Below are positions 1 through 10,958 of a DNA stretch of 64,000 nucleotides, one piece after another. Numbering within the stretch: position 1 is the first letter of the stretch; each line of letters opens with the position of its first letter. The translations under genes were made by a program, and so were the position numbers. Below the pieces are notes generated by a model. That model was given only the letters and a program-made list of their open reading frames with translations, had not been told where the DNA came from and did no database searches. This DNA comes from Bufo bufo (lineage: Eukaryota; Chordata; Amphibia; Anura; Bufonidae), in assembly GCF_905171765.1 (NCBI RefSeq), contig NC_053391.1:688629257-688693256 (forward strand), given 5' to 3'.

Positions 1-1010
1 AGATGCCACCTCTACATACAGGGGTTTAAATTAGGCATTTGGAATACAGCCATTTGAAATACAGCCTTTTTGTGCAAAGATATATTTACTTCAGGCCTAC
101 AGAGGTTCAGGCCCTGTGAGATACCACCTCTACATACAGGGGTTTAAATTAGGCATTTGGAATACAGCCATTTGAAATACAGCCTTTTTGTGCAAAGATA
201 TATTTACTTCAGGCCTACAGAGGTTCAGGCCCTGTGAGATACCCCCTCTACATACAGGGGTTTAAATTAGGCATTTGGAATACAGCCATTTGAAATACAG
301 CCTTTTTGTGCAAAGATATATTTACTTCAGGCCTACAGAGGTTCAGGCCCTGTGAGATACCACCTCTACATACAGGGGTTTGAATTAGGCATTTGAAATA
401 CAGCTATTTGAAATACAGCCTTTTGTGCAAAGATATATTTACTTTAGGCCTATAGAGGTTCAGGCCCTGGGAAATACCACCTCTACATACAGTGGTTTGA
501 ATTAGGCATTTGAAATACAGCCTTTTTGTGCAAAGATATATTTACTTCAGGCCTACAGAGCTTCAAGCCCTCTGAGATACCACCTCTACATACAGGGGTT
601 TGAATTAGGCATTTGAAATACAGCCTTTTTGTGCAAAGATATATTTACTGCAGGCCTACACTGGTTAAGCCCCTGTGAGATACTACCTCTACATACAGGG
701 GTTTGAATTAGGCATTTGAAATGCAGCCACTTGAAATACAACCATTTTGTGCAAAGATATATTTACTGCAGGCCTTCAGAGGTTCAGGCCCTGTGAGATA
801 CCACCTCTACATACAGGGGCTTTGAATTAGGCATTTGAAATACAGCCATTTTGTGTAAAGAAATATTTACTTCAGGCCTACAGAGGTTCAGGCTTTCTGA
901 GATACTACCTCTACATACAGGGGTTCGAATTAGACATTTGAAATACAGCCATTTTGGGCAAGAAAAATCTTTTATTGAGGCCTAGTCTTGTTCAGGCCGT
1001 GTGAGATACA
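1..1010 (+). repeat. 118-bp tandem array upstream of hAT-1 transposase
   Basis: About nine direct repeats begin near 1, 119, 237, 355, 472, 575, 678, 796 and 900. The first three are almost identical at 118 bp and later ones are shortened to about 100 bp. Each carries the words agataccacctctacataca and gtgcaaagatatatttact. The array ends just before the transposase start at 1097, and a diverged version of the same unit sits on the minus strand at 56.2-56.5 kb next to a hAT terminus. It is therefore the 5-prime noncoding part of this hAT family. It is cut by the left edge of the window. Confidence 0.9.
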
Positions 1011-1096
1011 CCCTTTACATACTGTCTTTGTATTCTACTAATTAAACATCTATTAATTAAACACCCATTTAGGGCAAGATCCTAAATTTAAAAAAT

Positions 1097-3190
1097 ATGA
1101 GGCGAGCGTCAAATAAGGGACGTGGCCCAGGTCGTGGTGCTGCTGGTGGAGCGACTGTTGCAGGGAGAGGACGCAGTCGATTTGTGCCAGCTACACGCAC
1201 AAGTGAAACCCCTTCCTCAGGTGCGAGTAGGCGACAAAACCTGCAGCGGTATTTGGTCGGACCTAATGCTGCTCTACGAATGGTGAGGCCTGAACAAGTA
1301 CAGGCGATAGTAGATTGGGTTACTGACAGTGGATCCAGTTCCTTCACATTGTCTCCCACCCAGTCTCCTGCTGAAAGACCACAGTTGGCACCTGCAGCCG
1401 ATGTCCATCAGTCTTTCACCACACCCCCTTGCAAATCAGCCAAGCAGTCTGAGCCCCAAGTCATGCAGCAGTCTCTTCTGCTTTTTGATGACTCTGTTAG
1501 CAGGGTTTCCCAGGGCCATCCACCTAGCCCTGCCCCAGAAGTGGAAAAGATTGAGTGCACCGATGCCCAACCACTTATTTTTCAAGATGAGTACATGGGA
1601 GGACCATCGCAGCACGTCTCGGATGATGACGAAACACAGGTGCCAACTGCTGGGGCTTTCGAAAGAGTGCAGACCAACAAGGAAGTCAGGGGTGAAGACT
1701 GGGTGGAAGATGATGTGGAGGACGATGAGGTCCTCGACCCCACATTGGAATCAAGGTCATGCGAGTGACCGATGTAGTTCGGAGGAAGAGGCGGTGGTCG
1801 CACAGATCCACCAGCACAGCAGAAAAGGGAGCATGGTGCAAAAGCGGAGCGGCCGTCCTCTAGACAGTACGCCTCCTACTGCCCACCGCAGCAAGGGACC
1901 GAGCACACCAAAGCCAGCTCCAAGGAGTTCCCTGGCGTGGCAGTTCTTTAGACAATGTGCTGACGACAAGACACGAGTGGTTTGCACGCTGTGCAATGAA
2001 AGCCTGAAGTGAGGCATAAACGTTCTCAACCTGAGCACAACCTGCATGACCAGGCGTTTCAGTGCAAAGCACGAGCTGCAGTGGAGTAGACACCTCAAAA
2101 AACAAGAAAGGTCTCTGGCTCCTCCTGCTTTCTCTTCTGCTGCAGTCGCGGCCTCTTCATCCACCTCTGGAGTGACAGTGCCACCTGGCACCCCACAAAC
2201 AGAGGATCTGCCAGCAACACCAACACCTGGGTCACCAAGCATCTCCACAATGTCCCACGGAAGCGTTCAGCTCTCCATATCCCAAATGCTGGAGAGGAAG
2301 AGGAAGTACCCCCCTACCCACCCGCGATCACTAGCCCTGAATGCCAGCATTTCTAAATTACTTGCCTTTGAAATGCTGTCATTCCGGATAGTTTTAAAGG
2401 CCTTATGGCGGTGGCTGTCCCACAGTACGTCGTGCCCAGCCGCCATTACTTTTCAAGGCGAGCCATTCCTTCCCTTCACAACCAAGTAGGTGACAAAATC
2501 AGGTGTGCACTGCGCAACGCCATCTGTGGCAAGGTGCACCTGACTACGGATACGTGGACCAGTAAGCACGGTCAGGGCCGTTATATCTCCATAACAGCAC
2601 ACTGGGTAAATGCAGTGGCGGCTGGGCCTGAGGCGGATAGCAGTTTATCGCATGTCCTTCCACCACCCCCGAGGATTGCGGGGCGCTTCAGTTTGCCTAC
2701 TGTTGCTTCTTCCTCCTACTCTGCTTCCTCATCCTCTACCAGCTCCTCATCCGGTCAGCGTAACACCTTCACCACCAACTTCAGCACAGGGGTAAACGAC
2801 AGCAGGCAGTTTTAAAACTTATCTGTTTGGTGAACAAACCCCACACCGCGCAGGAGCTGTGGACGGGCCTTGAACAACAGACCGATGAGTGATTTGTGCC
2901 AGTCAGCCTCAAGCCCGGCCTGGTGGTGTGCGATAATGGGCGAAATCTCGTAGCAGCTCTGGGACTAGCCGGTTTGACGCTTATCCCTTGCCTGGCGCAT
3001 GTGCTGAATTTGGTGGTGCAGAGATTCCTTAAAAATTACCCCGACATGTCAGAGCTGCTGCATAAAGTGCGGGCCGTCTGTGCGCGCTTTCGGCGTTCTC
3101 ACCCTGCTGCTGCTCGCCTGTCAGCGCTGCAGTGTAACTTCGGCCTTGCCGCTCACCTCCTCATATGCGACGTGCCCACACATACGTGTT
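1097..3190 (+). pseudogene. hAT-1 transposase, N-terminal and catalytic parts, frameshifted
   Basis: The frame opens at an ATG with a basic Gly/Arg-rich N-terminus (MRRASNKGRG) parallel to hAT-3. It then shifts to another frame carrying the BED zinc-finger start (SSLAWQFFRQ, CTLC). A TGA at about 2010 replaces the Arg codon that hAT-3 has after the CxxC, a likely CpG mutation; the His part follows in the same frame (AKHEL). A further frame at 2405-2815 has the first catalytic Asp in HLTTDTWTSKHGQG. Yet another at 2896-3190 has the second in VVCDNGRNLV. Homology to hAT-3 stops abruptly at LICDVPT (about 3180), where a tandem array begins. At least two frameshifts plus the stop make this a dead copy. 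Confidence 0.85.
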
Positions 3191-3230
3191 TTATTTTATA
3201 TCATTTCACTACTTTGTCATTTACATTTTA

Positions 3231-3830
3231 GGGTGAAATTCACTAATTTATGTGTGTATAGTACCACTGCTATACCTAGTAGACCGGTAAAAAAAATAAA
3301 AAAAAATAAAAAAAAATTGTCAGTTACATTATATGGTGAAATTAACAAATTTTTGGATGTATAGTACCACTGCTATACCTAGTAGACAGGTTAAACAAAG
3401 AAAAAAAATTGTCATTTACTTTTTCTGGTTAAATTAACCAATTTTTGGGTGTATAGTACCACTGCTATACCAAGTAGGCCGGTTAAAAAAAATTGTCATT
3501 TACTTTTTGGGGTTAAATTAAACAATTTTTGGGTGTATAGTACCAATGCTATACCTAGTAAGCCGGTTAAAAAATAAATAAATTGTCATTTACATTTTAG
3601 GGTGAAATTCACCAATTTTGGTGTGTATAGTACCACTGCTATACCTAGTAAACCAAAAAAAATAAAAATAATTGTCAGCTACATTTTATGGTGAAATTCA
3701 CCAATTTTTGGGTGTAATATACCCCTCCTCTACCTAGTTGACAGCCTAATAAATTTCACTATTTTTTCTGTTACATTCTTGGGTTGACATTATACAATTT
3801 TAGAAGTGAATAAACCCCTGCTCTGCATAG
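3231..3830 (+). repeat. 85-105-bp tandem array inside hAT-1
   Basis: About seven diverged units each contain ggtgaaattcaccaattttt and tagtaccactgctatacc-like words, at roughly 3231, 3335, 3426, 3521, 3601, 3689 and 3781, separated by A-rich linkers. The array replaces the middle of the transposase, so it arrived by rearrangement or belongs to another family's noncoding region. No coding potential is visible. Confidence 0.85.
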
Positions 3831-4189
3831 GTGATAGGGGATAAAATGTAATAAATTATTCAGTAATTAATGCGCACCACATCCTTTCATTCAATGCTTA
3901 AACTTTGAAAAGTTGTCACACTTTTATGCTTTAATAATTTCTCCCATATTTCAACTCTAATTTTAAATTTGAAAAAATGAATCCTCCCTTGGATGTGGTC
4001 TCTCTTTCTCACGCTCCCTCTCTGGCCTGGAACCCAGATTCCCCGCCACACGTGATCACCATGGTAGGCGCATTAAAGAACATCGAAAGTTGATAGAGCA
4101 GATATCAAATTGGATGGTGAACATCACGGGGACGTGCGACATGGTGGGGCAGTAAGTGTGCACACGCCTACACGAACTGACTGACAGGT

Positions 4190-4335
4190 GTCAGCCCCTG
4201 CAACTTCTGGGTCTCCAAATTGGGCACATTGCCTGAGCTTGCCCTTTACCCCTTGGAGGTGCTGGCCTGCCCTGCAGCCAGTGTATTGTCTGAATGTGTG
4301 TTTAGCACGACTGCAGGGGGTTATCACAGGTTATA
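4190..4335 (+). pseudogene. hAT-1 transposase C-terminal dimerisation remnant
   Basis: One frame reads CNFWVSKLGTLPELALYPLEV and continues into LACPAASVLSECVFST. This is the hAT C-terminal dimerisation motif, matching hAT-3 (FNFWVSKLSTWPELAIYALE, VLSERVFST). The Arg after the catalytic-region Glu is now Cys, and the frame ends soon after at a stop. It lies about 1 kb beyond the last recognisable catalytic segment, so the intervening coding sequence is deleted or replaced. Confidence 0.8.
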
Positions 4336-4639
4336 TTTCCCAATGTTTTGGGGTGTACCCTAATTTTAAAAATAAAATTTAAAACCAAAAACCAGTGTAG
4401 GCTACCTCCTCCTCCACCGCCGCTTCCACCGCCTCATCAACCTCCTACTCCATATGGACCTTGTCCTCCTAGATCAAGATTATTATTTTTTATTTTTATG
4501 TATTTTATGCTATTTAAAGTCATTTCCCTATCCACATTTGTTTGCAGAACACTTGACATGCTCTTAACCACATTTTGACGCCATTTGCAGCCCTCTAGCC
4601 CTTTCTATGACATTTTTACAGCCATTTTAGTGGTTAAAA

Positions 4640-4753
4640 GTTCAGGTCCCCTTTTACTATAATGGGGTTCGGGTTCAGGGTCAAGTTCCAACTTTTTTCC
4701 GAAGTTCGGCCGAACCCGTCGAACCCGAACATCCAGGTGTCCGCTCAACTCTA
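4640..4753 (-). repeat. hAT-1 right terminal inverted repeat region
   Basis: Repeated cgaacccg / gttcggg words are followed by the terminal gtccgctcaactcta. Read outside-in the end is tagagttgagcggac, close to the tagggatgag and tagggttgag ends at 44594 and 57557. The left terminus and target duplication are outside the window. Confidence 0.65.
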
Positions 4754-4756
4754 ATA

Positions 4757-5020
4757 ATCAGGGAATAACATACACCTGGCCATGGAACAGCTGAGAAGCC
4801 AAATGTCTCATTACTTTTGGTCCCTTAACAAGTGGGAGGCACATATACAAACTGTTGTAATTCCTGCACCGTTCACCTGATATGGATGTAAATACCCTCA
4901 AATTAAAGCTGACAGTCTGCAGTTAAAGCACATTCATTTCATTTCAAATCCATTGTGGTGGTGTATAGAGCCAAAGATGTTAGAATTGTGTCGATGTCCC
5001 AACATGCATGGACCTGACTG
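4757..5020. mobile_element. Tc1-like terminal remnant (half element)
   Basis: The reverse complement of the right end begins cagtcaggtcca and is followed outside by TA at 5021-5022, as for a Tc1/mariner insertion. The same terminal sequence starts at 54757 in the other orientation. Only the terminal noncoding half is present; there is no transposase, and the inner side abuts the hAT-1 end. Confidence 0.7.
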
Positions 5021-5051
5021 TAGATAGATATTAGATAGATTGTGTGTCTAT

Positions 5052-5762
5052 TGTGGTGATGTGTGCAGTATAAGTGCTGGGAGGAGTGTATATCCCACCC
5101 AGATACTTCAGCTGGGTGAGATAACTGAAATCCAGAAAGCTGCAGTGTAGTTTGCTGAAACAGTTTTGTCTAGATGCTGTTCTGGGCTGGATTTTATGTG
5201 TACTGGGGGATAGGTTTGGTAGTGGGATCTACCAGTCCACACCCTTCCACTACATGCATTGTCTTTTGCTGGAGGTGATCGAAGGTGAGGCCTGCTGCTG
5301 TCATCAAGGAGGGATAAAACAAACCTCTGTGTGTGACTTGGAGGGAGAAAGGCTGAGGAAGCCTGAGAGGATCTGTGTGGCCACGAGGCTTTGTAAAGCC
5401 TAAAGTTTGGGGGGCCCAGCGACGCCTACGGAAAGATGGTCGCATGGTCAGAGTCGGGAGGACTTTTGGACCATGTCCCCCCAAGGGTGCTGGTGTGGTC
5501 ACAGCCTGGAGGCTGCTGGACCGTATATAGCGGAGGAAGCCGGATCTAATCCCATGTGTGAACGGCGCTCTACAGGAGAGGTAGGGACAACACGTGTATT
5601 AGGTAGAGCCCAGAAGGGCAGGTGTTTTTTTTCCCCAATGTTTAGGTGTGTGATGGTGCTGAAGTGCTGAAGTGGCAAAATAAAGCACCGTTTGGACTTG
5701 AACCCCGTTGTCAGAGGAGGAGTCTGTGATTGCGACCCCCTTAGAGAGAGCGATCCCTTACA
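5052..5762 (+). repeat. 5-prime LTR
   Basis: A direct repeat of 7977-8713 with the same TG start and CA end. An AATAAA lies near 5678. It is shorter than the right LTR mainly because the right copy has extra sequence around 8320-8345 (gtctcagccaggagggctga). The differences show the insertion is not very recent. Confidence 0.88.
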
Positions 5763-5785
5763 ATTGGTGGAGGATGCGGGCAATG
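5763..5785 (+). other. candidate primer-binding site
   Basis: The sequence attggtggaggatgcggg follows directly after the LTR's terminal CA, the position of a tRNA primer-binding site. The matching tRNA was not identified. Confidence 0.45.
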
Positions 5786-6072
5786 CCCATGCTAAAAGGG
5801 CAAAAGCAGATTGCTAAGGGCATGTGTCCATGCTAAAAAGCAAAGTGTCGCTAGGGGCGACGGTATGACAAAAGAGCATGTGCTGCTGAAGGTTGTATTG
5901 GAGAAATTTTGAGGGCCAGAAGCCCAATGTCTGGATAAAGCTGCTGTTGCAAATCTGGACACTTTTGCTGTGTTGCAAGGAAATCTTGCAGTGATTTAAA
6001 GGGCCGGAAGCCCAAGTGAAATAGACTAACCTGTGGCGAAAAACATTTTTTTGGGGTCACTATAAATCCTAT

Positions 6073-6450
6073 GTGGAAGTTTCTGCGACTTGGTGGAGCC
6101 CATTAGGTGCAACAAAATATGGCTGGGAGTGTTTCCAGCTGGAGGACTGTGCAATGGAGGATCGTTTGATCAGGAGATCTGACAAAACATGTGAGAGATC
6201 CTGCGAGTTGGTGATTGGGGGAATCCAGCTGGGGGTCATTCTAGATTCCCGCCAACAAGTGTCTGCCCAAAGTTCTGGACTTTCTGAAGAGGGCGCCAGA
6301 TACAGATACCACGGTGTCTCTGACCTTTGCAACGGGCTATGGCTCTGTACAGTGGGAGCTCTTGAAATGTGAGACCCTGGAGGTGGAATTCATACTGGGC
6401 AGAGACTTTCCGTTGTTTTGGCAGCTATGGAGCGGAAAAAGTGCTTCAAA
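6073..6450 (+). pseudogene. degenerate retropepsin-like module 1
   Basis: One frame has CELVIGGIQLGVILDSRQQVS and a second, shifted frame has EFILGRDFPLFWQLW. These correspond in order to the substrate-site region and the LGRD region of a retropepsin, as seen in the better-preserved module at 6.9-7.15 kb. The active-site triplet reads DSR instead of DTG or DSG, and the module is split by a frameshift. It is a decayed duplicate of the second module. Confidence 0.6.
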
Positions 6451-6735
6451 TTGTGCGGTTGGAGAATCTGAGGAAAAGTCTTCAGCAGAGGGTGTGACTC
6501 GTCGGCTTGAGAAGGAAGACTGGATTCAAGGCCAAGGTGTTTTCCATAGCAACGGCTGCACTGAGGAGCCTGTATGTGATCGTGTGACCAGGAACCAAGG
6601 GCTGGAGGTTCCTAACATCCAGGAGAAGGATGATGACCTCTGTGGAGATGTGCGTATCGCACTTGGGAGCGCTGAACCCATGACGTCTGTGGGTAAGAGC
6701 GTTCCTGTTATGTGTGTGTGACGGAAAATGCGATA

Positions 6736-7290
6736 ATGAGCAAGGCTCTGGAGGTTGGGCAGGTTGCTGACCAGTGCCTTACTACCTCAGAAGCTGCGAA
6801 CTGTGGTGTGAGCCGGCGGCAGTCGCTATGTGCCGAGCCGGTAGGTGTTAAGACACCGGGACTAGAGACTGTTACAAAAGTGTGTGACATTGTGGTGGAT
6901 GGCAGTCCAGTCCAAGCGTTGTTGGACACAGTGAGCCAGGTGAGCCTGGTACATGCCAGCTTGGTAGCTGGGGACTATGTGTTGGACAAAAATCTAAGTG
7001 TGCTGGACAGTCATGGGGATAGCAAAGACTATACTGTGGCTCTCACTGAGTGTGATACTCCAGTAGGAACTTGGACTTATGAACTTGGTGTTGCAAAAAG
7101 GCTCATGAAGGACGTAATGTTGGGCCGTGATTTCCCCTTGTTCTGGGAGTTGTGGGGAAGAGGAGACACTTCTGCAGCAAGTGATGAAACTACTGCAGAA
7201 CCTGTACCTGTCCCTTTAAATGATGGTGTAAGGGAAATGACCATTGAAAACAATGGTGCAGATGAGGTGCAGAATGAATACAGTATGTGA
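6736..7290 (+). CDS. retropepsin-like protein, active site altered
   Basis: This open frame of about 185 residues sits inside the LTR element; 6736 is the first ATG in frame, and the frame is open upstream, so the true start is unknown. In order it shows CDIVVDGSPVQALLDTVSQVS and, about 80 residues on, VMLGRDFPLFWELW. This is the layout of a retroviral-type aspartic protease: loop with active-site Asp, hydrophobic strand, then LGRD. The active-site triplet is DTV rather than DTG, so the enzyme is probably inactive. It lies without a polymerase between two LTRs, and a second decayed copy lies 0.7 kb upstream. The protease call is from motif layout only. Confidence 0.6.
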   Translation: MSKALEVGQVADQCLTTSEAANCGVSRRQSLCAEPVGVKTPGLETVTKVCDIVVDGSPVQALLDTVSQVSLVHASLVAGDYVLDKNLSVLDSHGDSKDYTVALTECDTPVGTWTYELGVAKRLMKDVMLGRDFPLFWELWGRGDTSAASDETTAEPVPVPLNDGVREMTIENNGADEVQNEYSM

Positions 7291-7955
7291 GTTAATTGAA
7301 ATGCAGAATGAAAATGTGGAGTTATGTGAAATATATTATGATAATGATGATGACACCCCTTTTCCTTTGCAGGCTGTGAATGGGGAAGAAGCTCCCCCTG
7401 CTGGTAAAAATGTATGTGAATTGACAATGCTGGTAGCACAGAGCTGAGGGAACCCACTGCGGTAACTGTGTAGGAAAGTGTGGTAGTGCTAGAAGGTGTA
7501 CCACATGAACCAGATGCAGATAAGCAGTTTCCACTGTGTTCTATGGATTATGAGCTCTCGTGCAATGTTGACGAAGGTAACGTGACATACAAGGAGAACC
7601 AGGCTGATGAAGTAGTACCTGGGTGGGTTCATAACGTGAACCGGATTGAGTACCGGAAGGGCCAGAAATCATTGGTGGCCACACATAGTGAGATTGAGAA
7701 TGTGTCACAACCAGTTCCCACTGAGAAAGCAGAAGAGGCGGTTCATGGTCCGAAGTCTGCTCTGGGTAAACAGCCAGTCAGGCACCTGAACAGAAGGCTG
7801 ACTCCCATAAAATACTGGTTGTGGGGTACAAAACTGATTTTTGTGACAAACTGAGCCCTGCTGGCTTGGGTGTGGCAGAATAAAGGGAAAAGTATGACAC
7901 TGGCCACATCTTCCAGAGGACACGGTGCGATGTAGAAAAATGCTCATACCTCCAG

Positions 7956-7976
7956 TCTGAAGAAGAGGGGGGAATA
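7956..7976 (+). other. polypurine tract before 3-prime LTR
   Basis: The purine run gaagaagaggggggaa ends three bases before the TG of the right LTR, the position expected for the plus-strand primer of an LTR element. Confidence 0.7.
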
Positions 7977-8713
7977 TGTGGTGATGTGTACAGTATAAGT
8001 GCTAGGAGGAGTGTATATCCCACCCAGATACCTCAGCTGGGTGAGATAACTGAAATCCAGAAAGCTGAAGTGGTTTCAGCAAAGTTTAGTTTGCTGAGAC
8101 AGTTTTGTCTAGATGTTGTTCTGGGCTGGATTTCATGTGGACTGGGGGATAGGTTTGGTAGTGGGATCTGCCAGTCAACAACCTTCCACTACATGTATTG
8201 TCTTTTGCCGGAGGTGATCGCAGGTGAGGCCTGCTGCTGTCATCAAGGAGGAATAAAACAACCCTCTGTGTATGACTTGGAGGGAGAAAGGCTGAGGAAG
8301 CCTGAGAGGCTCTGTGTGGTCTCAGCCAGGAGGGCTGAGGGGCCACGAGGTTTTGTAAAGCCTGAAGTTTGGGGGGCCCAGCAACGCCTACGGAAAGAGG
8401 GTCACATGGTCAGAGTCGGGAAGACTTTTGGACAATCTCCCCCCAAGGGTGCTGGTGTGGTCACAGCCTGGAGGCTGCTGGACCATATATGGCTGAGGAA
8501 GACGTATCTAATCCCATGTTTGAACGGCGCTCTATAGGTGAGGTAGAGACAACACGTGTATTAGGTAGAGCCCAGACGGGCAGGTGTTTATTTTCAATGT
8601 TTATGTGTGTGATGGTGCTGAAGTGCAAAAATAAAGCACCTTTTGGACTTGAACCCCATTGTCAGAGGAGAAGTCTGTGATTGCGACTCCCTGAGAGAGA
8701 GCGATCCCTTACA
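7977..8713 (+). repeat. 3-prime LTR
   Basis: A direct repeat of the left LTR, ending CTTACA and followed by the ctat target duplication that merges into a tatc-rich tract. Confidence 0.88.
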
Positions 8714-8742
8714 CTATCTATATCTATCTCATATCTATCCAT

Positions 8743-8793
8743 CCTCACTGATTGAGAAAAGTTCCAGTAAGAGGACTGAAACGTTGCTTTGGT
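8743..8793 (+). other. degenerate hammerhead-like / Penelope-type motif
   Basis: The order CTGATTGAG, then a short pairable segment (agttcc / ggact), then GAAACGTTGC resembles the conserved CTGA-N-GA ... GAAAC core of hammerhead ribozymes found in Penelope-like retroelements. There is an extra T in the first box and the stem is imperfect, so it is at best a decayed copy. It lies between the LTR element and a tatc microsatellite. Confidence 0.3.
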
Positions 8794-8923
8794 GATTAAA
8801 GAACACTATTTTTTAATCACATCTGTGGGAGTGTTGTGGAATTCTTTTTATTTTTTTGGATGTTGGATCGCCTCCACAGCCTTTAAGCACACCTTAACTT
8901 TTCTGATCGCTGTGCCGCTTTCA

Positions 8924-8924
<1 letters not shown>

Positions 8925-9011
<87 letters not shown>
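8925..9011 (+). repeat. (ATCT)n microsatellite
   Basis: About 21 uninterrupted copies of atct. The reading frame across it (YLSIYLSI...) is an artefact of the repeat. Confidence 0.97.
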
Positions 9012-9784
9012 CTCCTGTTCGGTGCTCATACGCGCTTTATTTTCATATTTTTCACATGACCGATGGCAGATCTATCATGATGACAGATGTATGACATAAA
9101 AAATAACAGTAATACAAACAGCAGGGGAAACATTTTTTGTAGTTTTGCCAAAATTAAAATTACTATAAATTAAACACGGTACAAAAACATAACAAAACAT
9201 CCTGATACCACTACACCAACCAGAGAATGGAAAAAGTATTGACCGCCAAAGAGTTAAAATCAAAATAATATTGTGCCGTTCTCACTTCTTTGTCCATGTG
9301 CAGCTGCTGACAAAGCTGTTATTTTTTTCTTTTGTAAATCTGAAAGCGCCTCCACAATGGTCGTCTCCAGTGATCGGGGAAATCTCTGAGGTCGGAGAGA
9401 AAGCTTTTGTCCAGGGGAAACTCGAACCATTAACTTGTCTCTACTTGAAGAAACCAGTGAAACCTGAGGATCCCTGGAAGTTTAGCCTTGCGAAATAACC
9501 TGAGGATCCAAACACAAAATAATCACCAGGAATTGCTGTTGGTTTAACCCATTGTAGTCTGGGCATTTTGGGGCCTTAATAATAAGGCAAATTTTAAAGA
9601 AGAATTCCAGTGTTTATTATTTTGATCTTATTTGTTTATGTAATAGAACATCATACTATTTTCGAATATAATGTATTTAAAATTCTGCCTGCATACAGTA
9701 CCTTTCTTATATCAGGCAGTTGACCCCTATATGCAGTAGAATGATATAGTCCATGTATCAGTCATGTGAAATGTATCCATGGCC
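9012..9784. other. intergenic, no recognised feature
   Basis: A/T-rich sequence with no convincing coding frame or repeat structure that I can identify. Confidence 0.6.
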
Positions 9785-9787
9785 TAA

Positions 9788-10220
9788 GGCCTCATGCACA
9801 CGACCGTTGTGTGCATCCGCGGCCGTTGTTCCGTTTTCCGCTTTTATTCGCGGACCCATTGACTTTCAATGGGTCCGTGGAAAAATCGGAAAATGCTTCC
9901 GCGTCCGTGATCCGTTTTTCCATATGACCTGTCCTATTTTTTTCACGGACAACGGTTCACGGACCCATTCAAGTCAATGGGTCCGTGAAAAATCACGGCT
10001 GCACACAAGATAGTCATCTGCGTCCGTGTCCGTGATCCGTGTCCGTTTTTCCTATCATTTTCAATGCAAACTTGACTTAGTTTTTTTTTTCACTTTTCAT
10101 GTCCGTGGATCCTCCAAAAATCAAGGAAGACCCACGGAAGAAAAAACGGACACGGATCATGGAACTATGGAACCCGTTTTTGCGGACCGCAAAAAAAAAA
10201 ACGGTCGTGTGCATGAGGCC
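9788..10220. mobile_element. Harbinger-like MITE
   Basis: The ends are inverted repeats: ggcctcatgcacacgaccg at the left and its complement cggtcgtgtgcatgaggcc at the right. Both are flanked by TAA (9785-9787 and 10221-10223), the 3-bp duplication typical of PIF/Harbinger elements. The 433-bp interior is rich in short palindromes (cacggacc / gggtccgtg) and has no real coding frame. Fragments of the same family occur at 62.95-63.08 kb. Confidence 0.8.
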
Positions 10221-10662
10221 TAAGTGAAACAAAGCATCAGTCAAATGACCCCCTACACATCATGTATTTTCTGACCATGGGCAATCGAGTTCCAGTGTTT
10301 AGGACTCGTAGAGATGTCCCGAACTATTCGCCGGCGAACAGTTCACGGCGAATATCGCTTGTTCGCGTTAGCTGCGGAGGGGCGAACATATGCGATGTTC
10401 GGTCCTCCCCCTATACGTCATCATTGAGCAAACTTTGACCCTGTACCTCACAGTCAGTAGACACATTCCAGCCAATCAGCAGCAGACCCTCCCTCCCAGA
10501 CCACCCCTCCTCCTGCAGTGTTAGTGAGAGCAGGGACAGTGCTGCTGCTGATTATTTAATAGGGAAATCGTTAGCTAGTCCAGTGTTCTGTGTCCACTCC
10601 AGTCCTCAAAGACTCATCTGCTGTGCCCTTTTTAGGGCTAGTACATCAGTCTGCTTTATTTT

Positions 10663-10673
<11 letters not shown>

Positions 10674-10715
<42 letters not shown>

Positions 10716-10935
10716 CAGTTGCCTGCCAGTGTGTGTCAGGCCCACAGAGTGTACTGTGCCCACTGCTAGTGCCCACCACTCATATCTGGTGGCACAGTAG
10801 CTTGCAGATAAAAAAGTAATACAATTTTTTCTCTGTAATATAATTGCAGTTGCCTGCCAGTGTGTGTCAGGCCCACAGACTGTACTGTGCCCACTGCCCA
10901 CCACTCATATAGGGTGGCACAGTACCTTGCACGCA
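10674..10935 (+). repeat. (TA)n tract plus two ~137-bp direct repeats in hAT-2 leader
   Basis: About 20 TA dinucleotides precede two direct copies of a segment containing gcagttgcctgccagtgtgt and cccaccactcatat. A shorter related piece (agggtggcacagtac) recurs near 14775. It lies directly upstream of the transposase start. Confidence 0.85.
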
Positions 10936-10958
10936 TAGTACCATTAATCTGAAAAAAA

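Larger units (their letters stand above)
1..4753 (+). mobile_element. hAT-1, decayed hAT transposon (left end outside window)
   Basis: The order is tandem array, broken transposase, second tandem array, C-terminal transposase scrap and a terminal inverted repeat. The right end reads ...gtccgctcaactcta at 4753; its reverse complement begins tagagttgagcg, which resembles the termini of hAT-3 and of the fragment ending at 57557. The coding part is colinear with hAT-3 but carries frameshifts, stops and an internal replacement after about 3185. It is non-functional. Confidence 0.8.
5052..8713 (+). mobile_element. LTR retroelement with both LTRs, no reverse transcriptase
   Basis: Two direct repeats (5052-5762 and 7977-8713) start TGTGGTGATG and end CTTACA. 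They are flanked by the same four bases, ctat, at 5048-5051 and 8714-8717, the expected target duplication. The 2.2-kb interior has a candidate primer site after the left LTR, a purine tract before the right LTR and two retropepsin-like modules. No RT, RNase H or integrase motif is visible. A further open stretch without ATG (7480-7854, ending at a stop) is not recognised. This is a non-autonomous or internally deleted element, probably of Gypsy-like origin. Confidence 0.85.

Noticed and set aside
1..1010. CRISPR-like array
   Set aside because: Repeats are contiguous 118-bp units without spacers, in an animal genome context, next to a hAT transposase.
1757..2248. 163-residue minus-strand frame over hAT-1
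   Set aside because: It is a shadow of the transposase coding strand with no motif. Similar minus- or plus-strand shadows at 13150, 17613, 27567 and 41663 were dropped for the same reason.
8789..9094. Open frame rich in YLSI repeats across the atct microsatellite (also at 23440 and 48245)
   Set aside because: It is a translation of a tetranucleotide repeat with no conserved flank; not a gene.
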